Made by a program: the position numbers and the translations under genes. A stretch of 64,000 nt of DNA, taken from contig JAWKQB010000005.1 of assembly GCA_041390365.1 (NCBI GenBank), positions 1 to 64,000 of the forward strand. The letters are read 5' to 3'. Below the pieces are notes generated by a model. It saw only the letters and a program-made list of their open reading frames with translations, ran no database searches and had not been told where the DNA came from. Position 1 is the first letter of the stretch. The number at the start of each line of letters is the position of its first letter. Source of the stretch: Syntrophotaleaceae bacterium (GTDB lineage: Bacteria > Desulfobacterota > Desulfuromonadia > Desulfuromonadales > Syntrophotaleaceae). Shown here one piece after another: positions 24,656 through 32,889 of this stretch.

Positions 24656-24928
24656 TCATCCCAGGTTCTGGTTTGACTGATTCATCAGGGGCGGGTGCTG
24701 GGCGGAAGCGCCTTTGCCGACCAGATACTCTTCGATGACGTATCTTTCCGCTTCTTCATCTTCGAGACCGGCAAAAACCAGCTGTCCGACCTCCATCTCC
24801 ATCTGTCGTTGGAAATCCAGCAGGTGATCTTCGAGGCACTGCCGATTGTTCAGATCCGACAGCAGTTGGGGCTGAAAAGCTTTAAGGTACTGAAGGCGCA
24901 AAAGGCCGTAGCGATTGATTTGTTCCAT
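24656..24928 (-). CDS. TnpV-like small protein
   Basis: The 90-residue frame begins MEQINRYGLLRLQYLKAFQP and continues with LLSDLNNRQCLEDHLLDFQRQ. This resembles the transposon-associated TnpV family (RYGRMR..YLKEHR...L...L..HL.EID). The match is by memory of the family pattern. It stands alone between dispersed repeats and has no transposase next to it, so it may be a domesticated or orphan copy. The function of TnpV is unknown. Confidence 0.55.
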   Translation of the reverse strand: MEQINRYGLLRLQYLKAFQPQLLSDLNNRQCLEDHLLDFQRQMEMEVGQLVFAGLEDEEAERYVIEEYLVGKGASAQHPPLMNQSNQNLG

Positions 24929-25128
24929 GATGTCACTTCCGGATTAAGCCCGGGTCTGTCCAGGCCGAATAGTCTCGATCAGATCGAGCTTGATTATTTC
25001 TACCAGAATAATCCGGAAATGTAAGAGCCGTGTTTCTTCCAGGTGAGAATATTGCTCGGTGGTTCAGAGCCGGAAAGCCGTAAGTCGTAATGCGTGATGC
25101 GTAATGGGTAAAGGTTTGAGGCACATCA

Positions 25129-25198
25129 CCTGACACCTGACACCTGACACCTGACACCTGACACCTGACTCCTCACTCCTCACTCCTCACTCCTCACC
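25129..25198. repeat. Heptamer tandem array (10 units)
   Basis: Six CCTGACA/T units (25129-25170) are followed without a break by four CCTCACT/C units (25171-25198). The second block reads through the 3' end of the 25180 gene and supplies its last codons and stop. Confidence 0.92.
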
Positions 25199-25920
25199 GA
25201 TTTATCAGCTTTCTTCCGCAACCTCAACCTCCAGCAAACCGCCAACCCCGATCCCAGCAGCCAGACAGCGCCCGGAACGGGGGTCGGATTGGCCGTGTTC
25301 GGATTCTCTTCACCCCACCCTGCATCCGCCCAACCGTATCCAGGCGGTTTCGGCTGATCATCGCCACCTGGGCCGGGATTCTGGCCGATGTCGTCTCCCG
25401 AACCGTCATTCCCGCCAGGGTTGGGAATGATAATTATTGGTGGAAACTGTCCACCTTCCCCGTCCGTATCCGAACCCCGCCCCCCGGTATCGGGCCAGAT
25501 GATCACGGGGTTAAGATCAGGCCAATCCCCGTGCCGAACATTCTCCGGCCAGGTCGAAGGCACATTCAGCGCGAGTTCCTGACCACGCCCTTCTCTCTCT
25601 TCGAGCCCGCTGACCATCCGCCGGGATCGATGATTCTCTCCGGCAGTTTTGCCGCCGACAGAGGGAGCAGGATAAAGCCGGGCACGGCTTCCGTCGGGAC
25701 GCGGAGCGGGATGATATCCCTGCAGGGCATCGTAAACCTTCCATTCGCGGCGGTCCCTCTGCACGCCCTTGTCCAGGCCTTTCCCGCCGGCACCGGCTTT
25801 TCCGGAAAGGGGAAAAGAGGGCAGAACAAAACCGACGGCAAGACCCGCCGCGGCAAAAACGCCCGCCAGGGCCAGTACCAGTACAGCCCGGTTATGTTTC
25901 ATCGAAAACGCCATAGCCAC
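25180..25920 (-). CDS. VPLPA-CTERM-like secreted protein, Gly/Pro-rich
   Basis: A 246-residue protein with an N-terminal hydrophobic signal segment (VLVLALAGVFAAAGLAVGFV), a charged middle part and a Gly/Asn/Pro-rich low-complexity region (about residues 140-210). The sorting tail is PTPVPGAVWLLGSGLAVCW followed by RLRLRKK. An alternative start at MKHN, seven residues in, gives a tighter signal peptide. The last residues (SVRSEE and the stop) are encoded by the GAGTGAG heptamer array, so the original C-terminus may have been altered. Probable exosortase substrate of unknown function. Confidence 0.78.
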   Translation of the reverse strand: MAMAFSMKHNRAVLVLALAGVFAAAGLAVGFVLPSFPLSGKAGAGGKGLDKGVQRDRREWKVYDALQGYHPAPRPDGSRARLYPAPSVGGKTAGENHRSRRMVSGLEEREGRGQELALNVPSTWPENVRHGDWPDLNPVIIWPDTGGRGSDTDGEGGQFPPIIIIPNPGGNDGSGDDIGQNPGPGGDDQPKPPGYGWADAGWGEENPNTANPTPVPGAVWLLGSGLAVCWRLRLRKKADKSVRSEE

Positions 25921-25980
25921 CCCTTCAGCAGGAAAGGCCCGAACCGTGGAACGGTTCAGGCCGAACGGGATTTCAGGTGG

Positions 25981-26006
25981 GAGAGGGCCTCCGAAGAGGC
26001 CCTCTC
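25981..26006. terminator. Perfect 11-bp hairpin after the binding-protein-like gene
   Basis: GAGAGGGCCTC, loop CGAA, then its exact inverse. No U-run follows on either strand, so it may act as an RNA-stabilising 3' hairpin rather than a classic terminator. It lies 39 nt after the stop of the 26045 gene. Confidence 0.6.
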
Positions 26007-26044
26007 ATCAGCAAACTGCAGATTCAGGCAAAGCCAAACCCTGA

Positions 26045-27361
26045 TCAGGGAGTTTGGGGATCAGCAGCACCCTGGTATTTGGGGTATTTGAAGTCGCTGG
26101 ACTTCATCCAGGTCATTTCGTCCTGGGCCGCCCAGAACTTGGCCTTGGTGGAAGGGATGTTGGCCGGTACCGAGGCGAAGTCGACCAGATCGGTAATTAC
26201 ATTGTGGATCGCGGTGGGTTCCCCGGGAGCTTCGTACATCCACTGAGCGCTCCACCAGTCATAGAGACCGTTGCGGATGTTCGCGCGGGTCGGGGTGAAA
26301 CCGTTGTATTTGGGCTGGTAGACATTGGGATAGGAGGAGCTGCCTTCCAGCTGGTCGGCGTCGGCATAGCCGATGGCGTAGGTGGTGCTGTAGTTGCCGT
26401 TGATGCACGCCATCATGTCTGAAGAACCGTCATTGAACCAGGCGATCGGATCGGCAGCGCTTTCAGCGGAGATCAGAGATGCCCCCCATTTACTGTTCAT
26501 AACAGCAAGGTCAAGAGTCGCATGGGTGCCGGATCCAGCATGACGCAGGCAGACGGTGATCGGCTCGGCGGGGAAGCCGGCACCGAAATCGGACCAGTAC
26601 CAGGCGTTGCCGGAGAAGATCTGCACCAGCATCTCCCGGGAGATATTGTCCAGTTCCTTGGCGGTGCAGGTGGAACCGGGGCAATCCACGGCCGAGGCGC
26701 ACATTTCGCCGGCGTTGGTGCCGCCGTCGCAGGTGTTCATGGTGACGTCTTTGCTGAGGAAAGGCGCAAAGGGAACGATCACAGGGTTGTAAGTGATCAA
26801 GCCGCTGCCGTCGACGGGGTAAGTAACAAAGTTGCGATCGGCCATGGCAGTGCTGCCGGTGTTGGGACCTCTGAGCTTACCCGAGCTGATCTGAATGAAA
26901 GCTTCTGCGGCAACATCCGAAGCGCCAAGGGTGATGTCGCGACAGTCCAGAGCAAGAGTGCCATTGGGGTTGAATTCAGGCTGATCAACATTGTAGGTCG
27001 CCACCTGACGCTCGTTGGGGGCGGTGCAGCCGGTGTTGGCCTCGCTGGGATGGACCTGGCTGTTTGCGGCCATAATGCCGTCATAGGACGCTTTGGAGGT
27101 GTAGCTGATAACGACGGTGTCATCGCCATAAGAGCTGCAGTTGGTGCCGACGGCAATGCCGTGCTTGCTGTCATACTGTGTCGGCGTCTTGGCGATGGTG
27201 CAACCCTTGCTGGTCAGGAAATTGTCGGCGGCGTCGTTCCAGAACAGGTATTGCGCGGAAGCTCCATAAAGGTTTATTTCACGGGTGGCTGCGCCGGCGG
27301 TACCGATGGCACCGGCCACCATAAGAGCAGCGGCTGAGGTAGCTACGAGTTTCTTTAGCAT
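26045..27361 (-). CDS. Periplasmic PstS-like binding protein with a cysteine-rich insert
   Basis: From the ATG at 27361 (AAGGAG upstream) the protein has 438 residues with a signal peptide (LVATSAAALMVAGAIGTAGA). Strands and loops such as INLYGASAQYLFWNDAADNFL and HAGSGTHATLDLAVM resemble the phosphate-binding PBP-II fold. An insert at about 205-235 has four cysteines (211, 221, 227, 232) in the pattern CxGGxNxGxxC...C...C, a short disulphide motif common in secreted deltaproteobacterial proteins. No ABC transporter genes are adjacent. It follows the VPLPA-CTERM gene at 27396 in the same direction after 34 bp and may share its riboswitch-controlled transcript. Ligand unknown. Confidence 0.72.
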   Translation of the reverse strand: MLKKLVATSAAALMVAGAIGTAGAATREINLYGASAQYLFWNDAADNFLTSKGCTIAKTPTQYDSKHGIAVGTNCSSYGDDTVVISYTSKASYDGIMAANSQVHPSEANTGCTAPNERQVATYNVDQPEFNPNGTLALDCRDITLGASDVAAEAFIQISSGKLRGPNTGSTAMADRNFVTYPVDGSGLITYNPVIVPFAPFLSKDVTMNTCDGGTNAGEMCASAVDCPGSTCTAKELDNISREMLVQIFSGNAWYWSDFGAGFPAEPITVCLRHAGSGTHATLDLAVMNSKWGASLISAESAADPIAWFNDGSSDMMACINGNYSTTYAIGYADADQLEGSSSYPNVYQPKYNGFTPTRANIRNGLYDWWSAQWMYEAPGEPTAIHNVITDLVDFASVPANIPSTKAKFWAAQDEMTWMKSSDFKYPKYQGAADPQTP

Positions 27362-27395
27362 GGCTTTCTCCTTGTATTGAAAGGTGAATGGGTCA

Positions 27396-28115
27396 TTAAG
27401 CCGTTTTGCGGCGAACACCGACCAGACCGAGCAGGCCCGAACCGAACAGCAGCAGGGAGGCAGGCACCGGTACAGCGGAGGGGTTGACGGTCGTTACCAT
27501 GACGCCGTTGACCAGTGCGGTGCGCAGGGTGGCTACGGCAACACCTGCGGCTGCGGCATTGGGGGTGGCAAAGGAATAGAGAGTCTGGTCGACATAGCCG
27601 GCGGTGGCCAGGTCGGCCAAGTTGGCGATGGCATTACCCCTGGTATAGAAATCGGCCAGAAGACCATCGGTACCAAACCTGTAGGCAAAAGACAACACAC
27701 TACCTTGGGAAGCTGTTGCGGAGTCGGTGCCCAGGGTAGAGTAGTAGCTCACCACGGTATTCAGATTGGTATTCAGCGAACTGCCATTACGGCTGCCAGT
27801 CATCGGCACCACATCGGTCTCACCACTGAAATAGTGAGTAGTATTGGCACCACCCCCATACACCAGGTAGGCAACGTTGAGATTGGAATAGTCTGCACCT
27901 GCAAAACTGCTGAGGCTGACGGAGCTGCCGACGGTGTTGTTGTTGGTACCCAGCAGATCGGCTACAGAACCAAGTGAGGTGGCCATTTCAACGTCACCGT
28001 TGTCCTGATAGATGACGCGAATCAACTGGCCGGAGGCAAAATCGGCCAGCGCACTGCCCGCCGTGAAGACCAGAGCCATGGCGGCAATGGCGATAAGGGA
28101 AAGAAACTTTTTCAT
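27396..28115 (-). CDS. VPLPA-CTERM secreted protein behind a second c-di-GMP riboswitch
   Basis: The 239-residue protein has a signal peptide (FLSLIAIAAMALVFTAGSALA) and a Ser/Asn/Thr-rich beta-type middle with repeated small residues (SVSLSSFAGADYSNLNVAYL). It ends in AVPVPASLLLFGSGLLGLVG then VRRKTA, an almost ideal VPLPA-CTERM sorting tail. AGGAG precedes the ATG. The leader contains a c-di-GMP-I aptamer at 28177-28266. It is probably a surface or matrix protein made when c-di-GMP is in the right range, then processed by the exosortase. Confidence 0.88.
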   Translation of the reverse strand: MKKFLSLIAIAAMALVFTAGSALADFASGQLIRVIYQDNGDVEMATSLGSVADLLGTNNNTVGSSVSLSSFAGADYSNLNVAYLVYGGGANTTHYFSGETDVVPMTGSRNGSSLNTNLNTVVSYYSTLGTDSATASQGSVLSFAYRFGTDGLLADFYTRGNAIANLADLATAGYVDQTLYSFATPNAAAAGVAVATLRTALVNGVMVTTVNPSAVPVPASLLLFGSGLLGLVGVRRKTA

Positions 28116-28176
28116 TGTTTTATCTCCTGATAAATAAACTGTCCTCGAATCGTGTCCGATTGTTCCCCAGACAACC

Positions 28177-28266
28177 CGGCCGTCCGCTCCTGCCAGGCAG
28201 TGAGCGCACCCGAAGGCTTTCCGTCCCCACCTCGCGATGGGTTTGGCTTTTTACTGAGGACGGCCG
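28177..28266 (-). promoter_or_regulatory. c-di-GMP-I (GEMM-I) riboswitch aptamer, minus strand
   Basis: A 9-bp closing helix pairs 28258-28266 (CGGCCGTCC on the minus strand) with 28177-28185. Inside are GCCAAACC, a P2 hairpin CCCATC-GCGA-GGTGGG, and GGGACGGAAAGCC. The core bases are the same as in the 21030-21118 aptamer, including the C-G swap at positions 21/46. No clear U-tract terminator follows before the start at 28115, so control may be at translation. Upstream, 28267-28434 contains two short palindromes (GGTCAT/ATGACC and GGCCGC/GCGGCC) but no gene I can support. Confidence 0.9.
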
Positions 28267-28434
28267 ACCACCGTGGCCGGCCGGTCATAAAATGACCAGT
28301 TCATTGGGGCCGCTCGCGGCCAAATAACCCGCCCATCACCTCCTCTCTGCGTGGCTTTCGGCTGCGGGCTTTCTGCGGTCCGTCTATTGCCCCTCTGGGC
28401 AGGACCCGCCTGGGGCTGAGTCCGAATTCAGGCC

Positions 28435-28490
28435 GCAAAAAAGCCCGGAAAGAAGCCGAGTAGATTGCGCCACTCGTTTTCTCGCCGGGC
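28435..28490 (-). terminator. Terminator of the small gene at 28583
   Basis: On the minus strand GCCCGG (28490-28485) pairs with CCGGGC (28448-28443), with additional inner pairing (CGAG), and is followed by TTTTTTGC. It separates the EPS operon from the riboswitch-controlled gene. A second hairpin CCCGCC-TG-GGCGGG at 28501-28514 is followed by TTTTCT on the plus strand. Confidence 0.85.
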
Positions 28491-28582
28491 CTGGAAAGAT
28501 CCCGCCTGGGCGGGTTTTCTCGGTAACCGATCCGTATTAGTCTGTGTTGGTAAATCCGGTTTTCCGGACCGGGAAAGGAGAA

Positions 28583-28840
28583 CTATTTCCCCGATTTTCC
28601 CAGCCGTTTTTTAACCAGATTTTCCCTTTCCTTTTCGATGTAGCTGGTACTGAAACCGCCCTGGCTGACATTGAAGGTCAGCCTGATTTCGCCGGTGAAC
28701 CGGCGTTGAGCCGCATCGACCAGACGCTCTTCGATTTCGATAAGAAGGCTTTTCAGGTCCATGGATATATCGGCAACGCCGCCCTCTAACGAAACCTGTT
28801 CCGCCGTATTCTTTTTACGCTTCATAATGTACTCGGCCAT
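28583..28840 (-). CDS. Small hypothetical protein, 85 aa, at end of EPS operon
   Basis: An uncharacterised, highly charged protein beginning MAEYIMKRKKNTAEQ with the core MDLKSLLIEIEERLVDAAQRRFTG and a Lys-rich tail. No signal peptide or cysteine. It follows the kinase gene by 36 bp in the same direction and precedes a clean terminator, so it is likely the last gene of the leftward EPS operon. Function cannot be read from the sequence. Confidence 0.6.
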   Translation of the reverse strand: MAEYIMKRKKNTAEQVSLEGGVADISMDLKSLLIEIEERLVDAAQRRFTGEIRLTFNVSQGGFSTSYIEKERENLVKKRLGKSGK

Positions 28841-28876
28841 TGTTTCATCTTTGTTTGGAAAAGATGTTAATTTTGT

Positions 28877-29707
28877 TTACCGGTATTTTTTCCTGAGTGG
28901 CTTCTTTTGCCCCTTGTCCTCACAGTTGAGAACCAGGCCCAGGATCTTCTCCCGGGGCAGCAGTTCGACGGCCTTGCGGATATCGGCCTGCGCGGTGCTT
29001 CCGGCCCGGACGGTGAGCAGAATGTGATCCACCAGGGGAGCGAAGGCCAGAGCGTCGGCGCCGTCCAGCACCGCGGGCACATCGAAAAAGACATAGCGAT
29101 CGGGATAGCGGTTCTTCATTTCGGCCACCAGGTCCTGCATCAGGGGCGAGCCGAGCAGTTCGGTGCTCTCCTCCATGGTGCGCCCGCCGGAGATGACGGT
29201 GAGCTTTTCGATGCCGGGCCAGATCATCAGCTCGGACACCGGGCAGTCGTAGAGCAGGTAGTCGACCAGCCCCTTGTCGCTGCGGATGCCGAGCACTTCC
29301 CGCACCTGCTGTTTGCGCAGGTCGCAGTCGACCAGCAGGGCGGTTTTCTTGAAGTCGCGGGCGAAGGTCAGGGCCAGGTTGACGGCGGTCAGGGTCTTCC
29401 CCTCGCCGGCCACCGGACTGGTGATCATGATGGTGTTGCCGCCGCTCTTCTGGGTCAACTGCAGGATCTGGGTGCGCAGCACCCGGTAGTAGTCGACCTC
29501 CGGCAACTCGCTGCGCAGCGCCACGCAGCGATTCTCCATGACCAGTTCCTCGTCAAGGGTCATCTGCCGGGAGCGGTTGTAATTGGGGGACATCCACCCC
29601 GATTTCTTCGACCGTTCATCCTGCTGCACACCCTCTCCAACAGAAAAAGCAAACGGTCCTGCATCCTGATCCGTCAGGCTTTCAGCAGTTCCCGGCATTT
29701 CCGACAT
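28877..29707 (-). CDS. BY-kinase/CpsD-like ATPase of the EPS export system
   Basis: From the ATG at 29707 (AAGGAG upstream) the protein has 276 residues. It has the bacterial tyrosine-kinase P-loop (ITSPVAGEGKTLTAVNLA), Walker A' (TALLVDCDLRKQQV) and Walker B (VFFDVPAVLDGADA). It matches the PEP-CTERM-linked tyrosine kinase family, partner of the Wzz-like protein encoded next to it. The usual C-terminal Tyr cluster is nearly absent (one Tyr in LRKKYR), so autophosphorylation may be limited. It probably gates EPS polymerisation and export on the cytoplasmic side of the membrane. Confidence 0.88.
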   Translation of the reverse strand: MSEMPGTAESLTDQDAGPFAFSVGEGVQQDERSKKSGWMSPNYNRSRQMTLDEELVMENRCVALRSELPEVDYYRVLRTQILQLTQKSGGNTIMITSPVAGEGKTLTAVNLALTFARDFKKTALLVDCDLRKQQVREVLGIRSDKGLVDYLLYDCPVSELMIWPGIEKLTVISGGRTMEESTELLGSPLMQDLVAEMKNRYPDRYVFFDVPAVLDGADALAFAPLVDHILLTVRAGSTAQADIRKAVELLPREKILGLVLNCEDKGQKKPLRKKYR

Positions 29708-29730
29708 TGTTTTCTCCTTGTGAAACCAGT

Positions 29731-29751
29731 AGCTGGTTGCTGGTTGCTGGA
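29731..29751. repeat. Heptamer array (3 units) before the kinase gene
   Basis: TAGCTGG, TTGCTGG, TTGCTGG in tandem, 24 bp upstream of the kinase start. Confidence 0.8.
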
Positions 29752-29832
29752 CAACCCAACAAATCAAAAAATTGCAGTTGCTATATTGGCTATATGAGCC
29801 CTGCCTTTGAACCGCTTTTCAACCAGCCACCA

Positions 29833-29853
29833 GCAACTAGCAACTAGCAACTG
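29833..29853. repeat. Heptamer array (3 units) after the Wzz gene
   Basis: GCAACTA, GCAACTA, GCAACTG in tandem, ending 3 bp from the stop of the Wzz-like gene. Confidence 0.82.
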
Positions 29854-29856
29854 CCG

Positions 29857-31416
29857 TTAAACATCCATCCTCCGGCTGAGCTTGGCCCAGAAGATATCGA
29901 GGTCCATGATGAAGAAGTGGAAGATCATCACGCCGCCGACCAGCAGCACCAGTACACCGAGCTGCATCATGCGGCGGCGGCGCTGCATGCGGGCCTGCTG
30001 CGAGGCGGTGACGATTTCGGGGATGCCTGCCAGCACCGGCAGGCGCAGCTTGCGGGACAGTTCCTCGGTGGAGCGGACCGAATTGTCGCCGTATTCAAGC
30101 AGGGCCACCAGGCCGGCCCCGGCGCCGACCCCGAGGATCAGGCCGATCAGGGCGATGGCAGGGCGGTTGGGGCTCACCGGCTTTTCCGGCAGGCTGGCGG
30201 CTTCGATCAGGGTGAAGCGCTCGCCCATCTGATCCCGCTCAAGCCCTTGAGCCAGGCGGGCCTCCATGAACTTGTTGGATAGCTCGTCGAACTTGGCCTG
30301 GATGTTGTTCCGCTCGGCGACCAGCACCTTGTAGACTTCCTCCACCTTGGGGGCTCCCTCGATCCGCCCACGGTATTCCTCCCGTTTTTTGTAGAAACCG
30401 TCAACCTGGGACTTGACCGATTCGATCTCCGACTGGGTACTGGCCAATTGGGCGGACAAGGTGATGTAGGCCTGGTTGTCCGGCTTGTCGCCGGTTTCTC
30501 CGCCGGTGATTTTCAGTCGGCCTTCGATCTCGGCAATTTCGGCGCGCAGTTTCGCCACGTCGGGATAGGCTTCGCTCACCCGGCTCAGCAGGTTGGTGAG
30601 CTGCAGCCGCAGTTCGGCCAGCCGCTGGCGGTCCTGGTCGCGGGCATCGGCCGGTATGCTGGCCAACTGGGTCTGCAGGTAGCTCTCCCGCTCCCGCAGC
30701 ATCCCCAGCTGGCTCTGCAGCTGATCGATGTCCCGTTCCGTGCGGTCGAGGGACTGGAGATTGAAATTGACAAGTTCCGGGAGATTGTCGAGATGCTTCT
30801 GCTTGAAAGCGGCGATCTTCTTGTCGCTCTCCTCGAGCTGGGTCTTCAGGTCCTGCATTTCGTCTTCGAGGAACTTGGAGGCGCCCTGGGTCTGCTGCTG
30901 GCGGACCTTGAGGTTCTCCTCGAGATAGAGGGAGGTCAGGACGTTGGCGATCTGCTGGGCGGTGCCGGGACTGCCCGACCGATAGGACAGCCGGAAGGCA
31001 ATGGTCGCCGCGGTGGCCCGCCCCGAGCGCGGATCGATTACGTCGGAGCTGATGGTCTCGAAGCGGATATCCTTGCGCATCCGGTCCACCGTCTCCTCGC
31101 TGGTCCACTTCTGTCGCTTGTCGGCATAGAGGCCGTAGCGGTTGATGATCTCGAGCAGTCGGGTGGCGCTCATGATCCGCTGGGTGATGGTTTGCAGGCG
31201 CTGCTCGGCGAAGCCGGTCACCGTGGTCAGCACGTAGTCCCGGGGGATCTCCTGCTCCTCGATGAGGATGGTGGAGTTCGACTGGAACACCGGCGGCAGC
31301 AGAAAGGCGACCAGCAGGGCCAGGACGGTCAGAGACCCGGCGGGGATGATGAAAGTCCAGATGCGGCGCTTGGCGATACGCCAGATATCCTGGAGCGAGA
31401 TGTTCTCCTGTTGCAT
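29857..31416 (-). CDS. Wzz/GumC-type polysaccharide co-polymerase (PEP-CTERM EPS)
   Basis: The ATG at 31416 (GAGAGG upstream) gives 519 residues. A transmembrane helix near residues 18-40 (WTFIIPAGSLTVLALLVAFL) is followed by a long periplasmic coiled coil (about 150-360), a Pro-rich segment (SLPEKPVSPNRPAIALIGLI) with the second helix, and a third hydrophobic segment (LGVLVLLVGGVMIFHFF) near the C-terminus. This is the chain-length determinant family of the PEP-CTERM EPS loci. It lacks its own kinase domain, which is supplied by the gene at 28877. Together they set polymer length at the inner membrane. Confidence 0.9.
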   Translation of the reverse strand: MQQENISLQDIWRIAKRRIWTFIIPAGSLTVLALLVAFLLPPVFQSNSTILIEEQEIPRDYVLTTVTGFAEQRLQTITQRIMSATRLLEIINRYGLYADKRQKWTSEETVDRMRKDIRFETISSDVIDPRSGRATAATIAFRLSYRSGSPGTAQQIANVLTSLYLEENLKVRQQQTQGASKFLEDEMQDLKTQLEESDKKIAAFKQKHLDNLPELVNFNLQSLDRTERDIDQLQSQLGMLRERESYLQTQLASIPADARDQDRQRLAELRLQLTNLLSRVSEAYPDVAKLRAEIAEIEGRLKITGGETGDKPDNQAYITLSAQLASTQSEIESVKSQVDGFYKKREEYRGRIEGAPKVEEVYKVLVAERNNIQAKFDELSNKFMEARLAQGLERDQMGERFTLIEAASLPEKPVSPNRPAIALIGLILGVGAGAGLVALLEYGDNSVRSTEELSRKLRLPVLAGIPEIVTASQQARMQRRRRMMQLGVLVLLVGGVMIFHFFIMDLDIFWAKLSRRMDV

Positions 31417-31527
31417 TCTAATCCCTCTCTTTAAAACCCCTGCAAGTGTGAGGAGCGAGGAGTAAGGTGTAAGGGGTAACTGCAAAAACCGAAATATTGT
31501 CTTTCAAAAGTTACTGTTCCGCAAAAT

Positions 31528-31611
31528 GTCATTCCCGAGGCGATTTTGATCGGGAATCCAGCCGTTAATCCTTGAAATCATGGATGCCCGATGGTGCCAC
31601 TCGAGCATGAC
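31528..31611. repeat. Paired dispersed palindromic repeats
   Basis: 31528-31561 reads GTCATTCCCGAGG...TCGGGAATCCAG, a common REP-type palindrome. 31582-31611 is the reverse-oriented relative of the unit at 24473-24502. The 215-bp gap between Wzz and the barrel gene otherwise holds only a short GAGGAG-type repeat (31449-31470). Confidence 0.65.
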
Positions 31612-31631
31612 GGAATAAATTTGCGAATTCA

Positions 31632-32876
31632 TCAGAATTCCACCGGAAAGCGATACGTCAATCTGAGGAAAACCAGATTTCGGGTCTGTTCGGTATCCTC
31701 TTCCCGGTCATCGAGCCGGGTGTAATCGTAGCTCAGTTCTGCAGATAGATCCGGGGTCCACTGGTACTTCAGTCCGGGGGACAGCCGCAGGGTCTGCTCG
31801 TCGATCCCCTCGCCGCCGAACTCCCCCTCGTCGGCCTCGTTGATATAGTAGCCGCCGCTGAAGGTCATGGAGAACTGTTCGCTGAGCCGATGGCTGCCGT
31901 TGAGCACCAGAGAGGTGACCTCCGTGGATCCGGTCCGGCCCGAAGCCAGGCGAACCTCCCGCTGCAGGGCGAGACCGGCCTGGCTGAACTCCCCCTTCCA
32001 GTTGACGGAGGCGGAGGCGACCCAGCCCAGATCATCGGATTCCTCGTCCCTTTTTTCAAACACTCCGACAAAAACACCCGGGACCACCTCGGTGAAACCA
32101 ACCAGCACAGACTCCTCGAAGCGGGAGCGGGTATAACGTCCGCCCGCCATCACTTGCCAGGTCAGGCGTTCAGAGCCGGAATAGGACAGGCCCGTCGACA
32201 GCACGAGGTTGTCGATGCGCGAGCCGGTGAATTCACTGTGGCTGTACCCGAGGCTCAACCGGTTCTGCATCCGCTCGGTCAGTGCGTAGGACCAGCCGAT
32301 GCTTGCGGTATGGCTGTCGCTGTCGGCCTCCTCGTCCTCCTCGTACTCGGTCCGGATGAAACCCCAGCCCAAGTCGAGCCGCGAACGTTCGGTGAGGGCG
32401 TATTCCACTCCCAGACCGGCCTGCTCCCGATCTCTGCGGGTTTGGGCCGTCGTCAGGCCGATCTCTTCCAGGTCGCGGTCGGTACGGAAATCCCGCAGAT
32501 AGCCGCCTGCCAGGTTGAGGGCCAACCGCGGCCCGAACCGCCACTGGAGGGTTCCCCGGTACTGCTGATCGATGGAATCGAGCTGCTCCTGATCGAGGTA
32601 CTTCCTCAGGCCCAGACGGGCCGTGGCATCCAGCTGCAGCCGTTCGGTTTTGCGCACAAGGTCCAGTCCGGGATAGACCGTGGTGATCCAGTGGCGCTCC
32701 TCGTCCGAATCCTCGAAAAACAGGTTGTCGTTGTACTCCTGCCGCAAGGTCAGCGAGGGCACCAGTTTGAGCTGGGCGGCCATTGCGGGAACGGCCGCGA
32801 CGAGGAGGATCGTCATCACCAGGAGCGCCCGACGGCAGCAGCGCCCGATTTTAGAGATAAGCCTGCAACTGCTCAT
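31632..32876 (-). CDS. PEP-CTERM-system outer-membrane beta-barrel protein
   Basis: The 414-residue protein has a signal peptide (ALLVMTILLVAAVPAMA) and then alternating amphipathic strands rich in Tyr, Arg and Leu (LTLRQEYNDNLFF; LGVEYALTERSRLDLGWGFI). It ends in an aromatic-terminated strand (FLRLTYRFPVEF), the usual barrel-assembly signal. It fits the uncharacterised outer-membrane family linked to PEP-CTERM EPS loci. It lies between the exporter and Wzz genes and may help polymer exit the outer membrane. The 13-bp gap to the Wza-like gene implies co-transcription. Confidence 0.85.
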   Translation of the reverse strand: MSSCRLISKIGRCCRRALLVMTILLVAAVPAMAAQLKLVPSLTLRQEYNDNLFFEDSDEERHWITTVYPGLDLVRKTERLQLDATARLGLRKYLDQEQLDSIDQQYRGTLQWRFGPRLALNLAGGYLRDFRTDRDLEEIGLTTAQTRRDREQAGLGVEYALTERSRLDLGWGFIRTEYEEDEEADSDSHTASIGWSYALTERMQNRLSLGYSHSEFTGSRIDNLVLSTGLSYSGSERLTWQVMAGGRYTRSRFEESVLVGFTEVVPGVFVGVFEKRDEESDDLGWVASASVNWKGEFSQAGLALQREVRLASGRTGSTEVTSLVLNGSHRLSEQFSMTFSGGYYINEADEGEFGGEGIDEQTLRLSPGLKYQWTPDLSAELSYDYTRLDDREEDTEQTRNLVFLRLTYRFPVEF

Positions 32877-32889
32877 GATCGACCGCCGG

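Noticed and set aside
25129..25198. Repeat array considered as a CRISPR
   Set aside because: Units are 7 bp and contiguous with no spacers; no cas genes are in the window.
28290..28330. Short minus-strand frame MGGLFGRERPQ with a good Shine-Dalgarno as a leader peptide
   Set aside because: Eleven codons in a palindrome-rich leader are not enough evidence, and no attenuation structure with the aptamer could be drawn.
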